In this document: one piece after another, positions 58,730-64,000 of the stretch
Numbering within the stretch: the stretch's first letter is position 1
How the letters are laid out: every line of letters begins with the position of its first letter
Origin: an uncultured Sutterella sp.
GTDB lineage: Bacteria > Pseudomonadota > Gammaproteobacteria > Burkholderiales > Burkholderiaceae_F
DNA length: 64,000 bases
Assembly: GCA_900545275.1 (NCBI GenBank)
Contig: UQYG01000007.1
Coordinates: 100,127 to 164,126 of the forward strand
Direction: 5' to 3'
Notes under the pieces: model-generated
Databases searched by the model: none
The model's input: only the letters and a program-made list of their open reading frames with translations
Told to the model about the DNA's origin: nothing
Made by a program: the position numbers and the translations under genes

Positions 58730-59653
58730 TCAGGCGAAGTAGGCGAGAAGCGCTTCCTTCGTGACCATGAAGACCTGATCGTCGCCGCCCGAGACGGAGA
58801 GCCACGTAAGTTCCAGTCCGGGGAAGAGCGCTTCGACCGCTTCAAGGCCGTCTCCGACTTCGACGATGAGGAAGCCTCCGTCGTTCAAGTGCTTCGCGGC
58901 TTCGGGGAGCATGCGGCGAACGACGTCCATGCCGTCCGCGCCCGCGGCGAGCGCCAGACTCGGTTCGTGGCGGTATTCGGTGGGAAGCGCCTCCATGCTC
59001 GCCGTCGTGACGTAGGGCGGATTCGAGAGAATGATGTCGAAGCTGCGGCCTTCAAGGGCCGAGAAGAGGTCGCCCTGAACGAGTTCGAGCGTCTCTTCCA
59101 TGCCGTAGTCGCGGCGGTTGATCTTGGCGACCTCGAGGGCGTCGGCGGAAATGTCCGAACCCGTCACGGCGGCGTTCGGGAAGGCGCCCTGCGCGAGAAT
59201 CGCCAGACACCCCGAGCCCGTGCAGAGATCGAGCACCGAGCCCACTTCGTAGGGGTCCTCGACCCAGGGGGCGAGGTCTTCTTCGAGGAGTTCGGCGATG
59301 TAGGAGCGGGGAATCAGGGCGCGCTCGTCAATGTAGAACTGATGGTTCGTAAGCCACGCTTCCTTGAGAAGGTAGGCCGACGGCGTCTTTTCGTGGACGC
59401 GGCGGTCGATGAGGTTCACAAGACGCAGGAGTTCGTTGTGCGTGAGCGCCGCATCGAGGAATTCGTCGAAGTGCTCGAACGGGAGCTTCAAAGCGCGGCA
59501 GATGAGAAAGGACGACTCTTCGAAACTGTCGTTGCAGCCGTGACCGAACGAGATTTCGGCCGTTTCCATTTCCGTGATGGCCCAGCGGTAGATGTCCCGG
59601 ATGGTCTTGAGGTTGTGCAGGGGATCATCGAGAAGAGGCGCGATTTCGTACAT
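58730..59653 (-). CDS. prmB: ribosomal protein L3 glutamine methyltransferase
   Basis: 307 residues from ATG 59653; the in-frame TTG at 59689 is not preferred. It N5-methylates a glutamine of protein uL3. The catalytic NPPY tetrapeptide is in IILSNPPYV. The SAM loop is VLDLCTGSGCLAI, and the acidic residue that contacts SAM is in GSDISADALEVA. The N-terminal helical domain with FGHGCNDSFEES and the IPRSYIAELL segment separate PrmB from PrmC. It ends in a strong terminator before the ABC-F gene and is divergent from smc. Confidence 0.93.
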   Translation of the reverse strand: MYEIAPLLDDPLHNLKTIRDIYRWAITEMETAEISFGHGCNDSFEESSFLICRALKLPFEHFDEFLDAALTHNELLRLVNLIDRRVHEKTPSAYLLKEAWLTNHQFYIDERALIPRSYIAELLEEDLAPWVEDPYEVGSVLDLCTGSGCLAILAQGAFPNAAVTGSDISADALEVAKINRRDYGMEETLELVQGDLFSALEGRSFDIILSNPPYVTTASMEALPTEYRHEPSLALAAGADGMDVVRRMLPEAAKHLNDGGFLIVEVGDGLEAVEALFPGLELTWLSVSGGDDQVFMVTKEALLAYFA

Positions 59654-59801
59654 GTCGTATTCCGAGAGAAAAATCCAAAGGTCCCGCAATTATAAGGGAG
59701 TTCGAAGGGAAGACTTTCCGACGTACGGACGCCTTGACGGCGCGCGGCGCCGCATTTTCCTTCCGAAAGGGTCTCTTCCTGCGTTCGAAGGCCCGCGTCG
59801 G

Positions 59802-59807
59802 TACAAT
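59802..59807 (+). promoter_or_regulatory. -10 element (TACAAT) of smc
   Basis: TACAAT 39 bases before the GTG start of smc, in the divergent prmB/smc gap. The -35 is weak. Confidence 0.45.
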
Positions 59808-59845
59808 GACGAATCCTTCCCAGAACCTTTTTTTCTCCTCCCGAC

Positions 59846-62800
59846 GTGCGCCTTCGACAAATCAAAATCGCCGGCTTCAAAAGCTTCGCCGATCTCACCG
59901 TCATCGACATCGACGTTCCCCTCACGGCCATCGTGGGTCCGAACGGCTGCGGCAAGTCGAACATCATCGACGCCGTGCGGTGGGTCCTGGGCGAAGGGCG
60001 CGCTTCGGAACTGCGCGGCGAAGCCCGCATGACGGAACTCATCTTCGCGGGCTCCACGGCCCGCGCGGAACTCGGACGTGCGAGCGTGGAACTGATCCTC
60101 GAGACGGACGGAACGCTCGAAGGTCCCTGGGGCGCGTATGCGGAACTCTCGGTAAAACGCGTCATCACGCGGGACGGCGACTCCGCCTATTCGATCAACC
60201 GTCAGACCGTGCGCCGCCGAGACGTGCAGGAATTGTTCGCCGGCACGGGACTTGGGACGAAGAGCTACGCCATCATTTCCCAGGGCACGGTGAGCCAGTT
60301 CATCCGCGCGCGTCCCGAAGAGCTTCGCAACTACTTTGAAGAGGCGGCGGGCGTGGGGCTTTACCGCGAGCGCCGTCGGGAAACCGAAACGCTCCTGCGG
60401 CAAACCCGTGAAAACCTCGAGCGCGCGGCCGACCTGCAGACGGTCAAGAAGGAAACGATGGAGCGCCTGCGCGCCGAAGCTGAAACGGCGGCGCGTTGGG
60501 AAAAGCTCGACGAAGAGCGCCGGAGCGCCGAAGCGCGGCTTTTTTGGGGACAGCGCGAAGAAGCCCGCGCCAGCGTGCGCGAGATGGACGTCGTGATCGG
60601 AAATCTTTCGCGCACGGTCGACGAGACGAAGGACCGCTTACGAGCGCTCGAAGACGCCGGTCCCGAAGCGGAACGGCGTTTTGAAGCCGCCCGCAGCGAA
60701 GCGCTCGCCACGGCCGAGCGCGTGCGCGAAGCCGAGCGAGAAATCGCGGCGCTCGAAGCCCGTCTCGCGGAAGACCGCCGCCGCAGGGAGGAGGCCGCCG
60801 ACACCCTGCGCGCCGCAGAAGACGCCGTGCGCGAAAAGGAAGCGGAACGTGCGGAACTCGAGGCGCAGACCCAACAGGACCGGGAACGCCTCGCGCAGCT
60901 CGAAGTGGAGGGAAAAGCCCTCGAAGAATCGGTCGCCCGCGCGGCGGACCTTACGATCTCGGCGGAAAAGGCGTTGGCCGAGGAGCGGCGCTCGACCGAG
61001 GTCGTCGAGACCGAATGCCGCCGCTGGGAGTCGGCGCTGGAGAGCGCCCGTGCGCAAAAGCGTTCGTTGGAAGACCGTCTTCAGTCGCTCTCGCGCCACC
61101 GGATGCTGCAGCGCGACGCGGAACGCCCGGTCGTGCCCGACGCGGCGGAAGAGGAAAAGCTTCGCGACCGAAAGACGCTTGCGAAAAAAGATCTCGAAGA
61201 AGCACGGGAAGCTCGGGAACGTCTCGGACGCCGCATGGCGGACGCCGAACGGAGCGTGCGCGAAAAAGCCCGTGAATACGAAAGGGCCTTGGCCGAAGAA
61301 CGCACTGCAGCCGCCAAATGGGAGGCCGCGCGCGAAGCGCTCGGCCGCGCCGAAAAGGCGGGCGACCTCGATCGATGGCTCGAGCGTCGGGGCCTTTCCG
61401 CCAAGCCGCGCCTCTCCTCGCTTGTTACGGTCGATCCCGCCTGGATCACGGCGGCGGACGCCGTGCTCGCCGAAGAAACGGGGGCGCGATGGCTCGATAA
61501 GGACGGAGATGCCGCACGCCTCACGGGGGAGCGCGCCCCCGCCAAGACCTCCTTCTGGGGCCCGGGCGCTCCCGAGTCGCCCGAAGGAAAGGCGCCCCTC
61601 AGCGCGGGCGGCGTGACGCTTCCCGCTTTTCTTTCGGTCTTCAGCGTGCCCGATCCGACCGTGAAGGGCGTTCTTGCCGAACGCCTCGCAGGTCACTACG
61701 CCGTCGAGAGTCTTGAGAAGGCGCTCTCCCTCCGAGAGGAACTTCCCGCGGGCGCGACGCTCGTCACGCCCGAGGGGGACCGTGTGACGCGGGGAAGAGT
61801 TCGCCTCTGGGCCCGCACGACGGAAGGCGTTCTTACGCTCTCGGAAGCCGTGCGAAAGACCGCGGCGCGGCACGCCGAAGCGAAAGCGTCGTTCGAGCGG
61901 ATGCGTGCGGAACAAAACGAGGCGCAGAAAAACGAAAGGGCGCTTCGCGACGCGCAGCGCGATCTGCAGCGTCAACTGCGCGAGACCGAGGAAGCTCTCA
62001 AAAAGGGCGAATGGGCGATCGAGCGTTTTCTCGAACGAAAGCGCGAGGCGATCAAGCGCCTCGAAGAGCTCGAGCGGCGCGAAAAGTTCTGGGCTGAAGA
62101 AGAGGCGGCGCTTCGAAAGAACCGGGAAGAAAACGACGCAAAGCTTCGCGAACTTGAAGCGCTCGCTCCGGAGCGGGCGAAGCGCCGGGACGAGGCGCGC
62201 GCTCAAACGGAACGGGCCCGCTCGGCGCTCGAGCACGCCCGAAGCGAACAAAAGGCGCTCGACTACCGCGCCAAACTGATGGCGCTCGAAGCCGGGGAGT
62301 GCCGCAAGGCGCTGTCCGCCGCGCGGGTGCGCTTTGAACGCGTGGAAACCGACGTGAAGCGCGAACGTGATCGGGCCGAAAAGGCCAGGGCCCTCCTTGA
62401 GGATAAAGGCGAGAGGCTCGCCGAGGCGCTCGAGATCCGCCGCGCCGCCGAGGGGGAAGTTCGCCGCCTTGCCGACGAAGCGCGGGGCCGAGAAGAGGCG
62501 GCGCTTCGCGAACTCACGGGCTTGCGCGAAGAGGAAAGAAGACTTCGCGGAGAATTGCTGCCGCTTACCGAAACGATCGGTCGCAGGCAGACCGACCGGC
62601 AGGCGAAGTTCGTTCTCTATGAACAGTTCGCCGAGCGTTTTCGCGAGACGGGATTCGATGAAGGCGTCGTGGCGGGTTTGGCTGAACGGGATCCCGTTCG
62701 CGTCCCCGCGCTCAAGGTGCGGCTCCAAAAGCTCGCGGGCGAGCAGCAGCGCTTGGGCGAAGTGAATCACGCGGCGCTCGCGGGGCTGCGCAAGGCCGAA

Positions 62801-63370
62801 GAAGAGTACGAAACGGCGAGGCGGACGATGGAAGACCTCGAAGAAGCCGCCAAAACGCTGGAAACCGCCATCCGCAAGATCGACGCCGAAACGAGGGTGC
62901 GCATCCGCACGACCTTCGAAGCCGTCGCCCGGGCCTTTGAAGAGACCTTTACGGAGCTCTTCGGCGGGGGCGAAGCGAAGCTCGTTCTGCGCGGCGACGA
63001 CGTTCTCGAGGCCGGCGTCGAGGTAACGGCGAGGCCGCCCGGAAAGAAGAACGCAAGCCTCACCCAACTCTCGGGGGGCGAGCAGTCGCTTGCCGCGACG
63101 GCGCTCGTCTTTGCGTTTTTCCGTTTGAATCCCGCGCCCTTCTGTCTCTTGGACGAAGTGGATGCGGCGCTCGACGAAGCGAACCAGGGGCGTTTGGCGT
63201 CGCTCTGTCGGCGCTTGTCGGAGAAGACCCAGTTCCTTCTCATCACGCATAACCGCGTGACGATGGAGTACGCCGACGTCCTGATCGGCGTCACGATGAA
63301 GGAACCCGGCGTGAGCCGCGTCGTGAGCGTCGACATCGAAGAGGCTTCGGGCTGGGCGCGGACCGCCTGA
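59846..63370 (+). CDS. smc: chromosome segregation protein SMC
   Basis: 1174 residues from GTG 59846. The N-terminal Walker A is GPNGCGKSNI. Two long charged coiled coils (about 170-500 and 640-960) flank a hinge near 505-635. The C-terminal head has the signature LSGGEQSLAATAL and Walker B FCLLDEVDAALDEAN. It organises and condenses the chromosome as a dimer. No scpA or scpB is adjacent. The 30 bases before the start are C/T-rich (TTTTTTTCTCCTCCCGAC) with no Shine-Dalgarno match, so initiation must use another feature. Confidence 0.96.
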   Translation: MRLRQIKIAGFKSFADLTVIDIDVPLTAIVGPNGCGKSNIIDAVRWVLGEGRASELRGEARMTELIFAGSTARAELGRASVELILETDGTLEGPWGAYAELSVKRVITRDGDSAYSINRQTVRRRDVQELFAGTGLGTKSYAIISQGTVSQFIRARPEELRNYFEEAAGVGLYRERRRETETLLRQTRENLERAADLQTVKKETMERLRAEAETAARWEKLDEERRSAEARLFWGQREEARASVREMDVVIGNLSRTVDETKDRLRALEDAGPEAERRFEAARSEALATAERVREAEREIAALEARLAEDRRRREEAADTLRAAEDAVREKEAERAELEAQTQQDRERLAQLEVEGKALEESVARAADLTISAEKALAEERRSTEVVETECRRWESALESARAQKRSLEDRLQSLSRHRMLQRDAERPVVPDAAEEEKLRDRKTLAKKDLEEAREARERLGRRMADAERSVREKAREYERALAEERTAAAKWEAAREALGRAEKAGDLDRWLERRGLSAKPRLSSLVTVDPAWITAADAVLAEETGARWLDKDGDAARLTGERAPAKTSFWGPGAPESPEGKAPLSAGGVTLPAFLSVFSVPDPTVKGVLAERLAGHYAVESLEKALSLREELPAGATLVTPEGDRVTRGRVRLWARTTEGVLTLSEAVRKTAARHAEAKASFERMRAEQNEAQKNERALRDAQRDLQRQLRETEEALKKGEWAIERFLERKREAIKRLEELERREKFWAEEEAALRKNREENDAKLRELEALAPERAKRRDEARAQTERARSALEHARSEQKALDYRAKLMALEAGECRKALSAARVRFERVETDVKRERDRAEKARALLEDKGERLAEALEIRRAAEGEVRRLADEARGREEAALRELTGLREEERRLRGELLPLTETIGRRQTDRQAKFVLYEQFAERFRETGFDEGVVAGLAERDPVRVPALKVRLQKLAGEQQRLGEVNHAALAGLRKAEEEYETARRTMEDLEEAAKTLETAIRKIDAETRVRIRTTFEAVARAFEETFTELFGGGEAKLVLRGDDVLEAGVEVTARPPGKKNASLTQLSGGEQSLAATALVFAFFRLNPAPFCLLDEVDAALDEANQGRLASLCRRLSEKTQFLLITHNRVTMEYADVLIGVTMKEPGVSRVVSVDIEEASGWARTA

Positions 63371-63375
63371 CGGGA

Positions 63376-63909
63376 TCATCGCGGGAAGCGGTAGTCGGGG
63401 CGAAAGTCCTTGTCGATTCGAATCACTTGAAAACCGTGGCGCACCGCCACGTCTGCCATCTTTGCGTGTTCGGAAAGGAGCTCTCCCTTGGCGGGCGGAG
63501 GCCCCAACCGTCCTTCCGCCGCTTCGGCGTGGCGAAGGATGTCGTCGTAGTGCGCCTCGATGTAGGCGGGCGTCATGACGAGCGCCGCCGCGAAAATGTG
63601 TCGGCGCTCCTCGAATTGGAAGGATTCGGCCCAGTTTCCCGGAATGTAGCCGCCCTCGACGATGAGGCTTCGTCCGTTTTCGATGGCGGTCCGCACCATT
63701 TCCCGCACGATCGGCCAGAGTTCTTTGGTGAGCTCGTCGTCGTCATAGGGCGTAAGTGTTGTCTTGCCGCTTCGGATGAGACCCATCTTGAGGAGGTCGA
63801 GCGAGAGGACGGGAATGCCGTAGCGCTTCATGAGGCGGTCGGCGAGAAGCGTCTTGCCGGAATGCGTGGCGCCGGTGAGAAAAAGGATGCGGGATGTGTT
63901 CGGAACCAT
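63376..63909 (-). CDS. P-loop kinase-like ATPase (zeta-toxin or nucleoside-kinase fold)
   Basis: 177 residues from ATG 63909; ATG 63945 would add 12 residues. The P-loop is FLTGATHSGKTLLADRLM. LSLDLLKMGLIRSG may hold the substrate-binding aspartate, and SLIVEGGYIPGNW has the Walker-B-like position. Size and build resemble single-domain kinases such as zeta-type or chloramphenicol phosphotransferase-like proteins; no antitoxin-like gene is adjacent. On the minus strand a TATACT stands just before the ATG at 63945, which would give a leaderless or very short-leader message. The sequence right of it to the window end is AT-rich and promoter-like. Confidence 0.65.
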   Translation of the reverse strand: MVPNTSRILFLTGATHSGKTLLADRLMKRYGIPVLSLDLLKMGLIRSGKTTLTPYDDDELTKELWPIVREMVRTAIENGRSLIVEGGYIPGNWAESFQFEERRHIFAAALVMTPAYIEAHYDDILRHAEAAEGRLGPPPAKGELLSEHAKMADVAVRHGFQVIRIDKDFRPDYRFPR

Positions 63910-64000
63910 GGAAAAATGTTCGCGTGAGGTCGTTCGGACCACCATCCTAGTATAACGTTCGCGATATAACGCCATTAAATAAAGCAAATGTGCTATAATG

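Noticed and set aside
1..64000. CRISPR arrays, tRNA or rRNA genes, insertion sequences
   Set aside because: No regularly spaced repeats, no T-loop-like GGTTCRA segments with matching arms, and no transposase or integrase motif were seen on either strand.

Overview
The window is a 64 kb stretch of a GC-rich betaproteobacterial chromosome. It most resembles the Sutterellaceae (Burkholderiales; Sutterella, Parasutterella or Duodenibacillus type). That placement is an inference from three things: the polA / DUF2782 / BPSS1780-type membrane protein neighbourhood, a Tat-exported flavin reductase with its own TtrS/FixJ-like two-component system, and the XseB-IspA-Dxs order. No rRNA, tRNA, CRISPR array, transposase or integrase was recognised.

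Layout. 1-3005 (minus): a tight regulatory cluster of plasmid or ICE character. It holds an FlhD-like and an FlhC-like protein, a KorB/ParB-like DNA-binding protein, a small winged-helix protein and an unknown gene cut by the window edge. 3340-5764 (minus): fpr, an orphan RnfB-like ferredoxin and nth, plus fdxA. 5943-13793 (minus): a pbpC / alpha-2-macroglobulin pair. 14071-18210 (minus): histidine kinase, response regulator and Tat flavoprotein reductase. 18302-24193: dinB, a BPSS1780-type membrane protein, a DUF2782 protein, polA and a META lipoprotein. 24394-28539: a very large SNF2 helicase. 28666-35660: a phosphate and metal island. It contains a Tat-exported HD-domain protein and a PhoA alkaline phosphatase, both behind arrays of PhoB-like 11-bp repeats. 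They flank an ABC transporter with histidine-rich loops, a DUF3299 partner and a ZIP metal transporter. 35827-38897: xseB-ispA-dxs. 38974-41394 (minus): a secondary transporter and an M20 amidohydrolase. 41745-45740: yajQ, murB, rpsT, murJ. 45826-51036: a small hypothetical gene, brnQ, a 380-residue unknown protein, a LysR regulator and a broken cupin gene. 51121-56575 (minus): a complete late biotin operon in which BioB and BioA form one polypeptide, followed by bioF, bioG, bioC and bioD, every junction overlapping. 56749-63909: an ABC-F ATPase, prmB, smc and a P-loop kinase-like gene.

How the parts fit. Two loci look built for phosphate starvation: PhoA and the exported HD-domain protein carry the same repeat architecture with the same 10-nt distance to a -10 element. 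PhoA is a zinc enzyme, and the metal-type ABC, DUF3299 and ZIP genes lie between and beside these two genes, so phosphate and zinc handling may be coupled here. The kinase, regulator and reductase trio looks like a self-contained module that senses and respires one electron acceptor. The least conventional items are the BioB-BioA fusion, the Pho-type exported HD protein, and the FlhDC-like/KorB-like cluster with no motility gene in view. A PolA whose proofreading residues have been replaced and an alpha-2-macroglobulin without its thioester follow. Everything is read from sequence alone; all homology statements are by recognition and were not searched.
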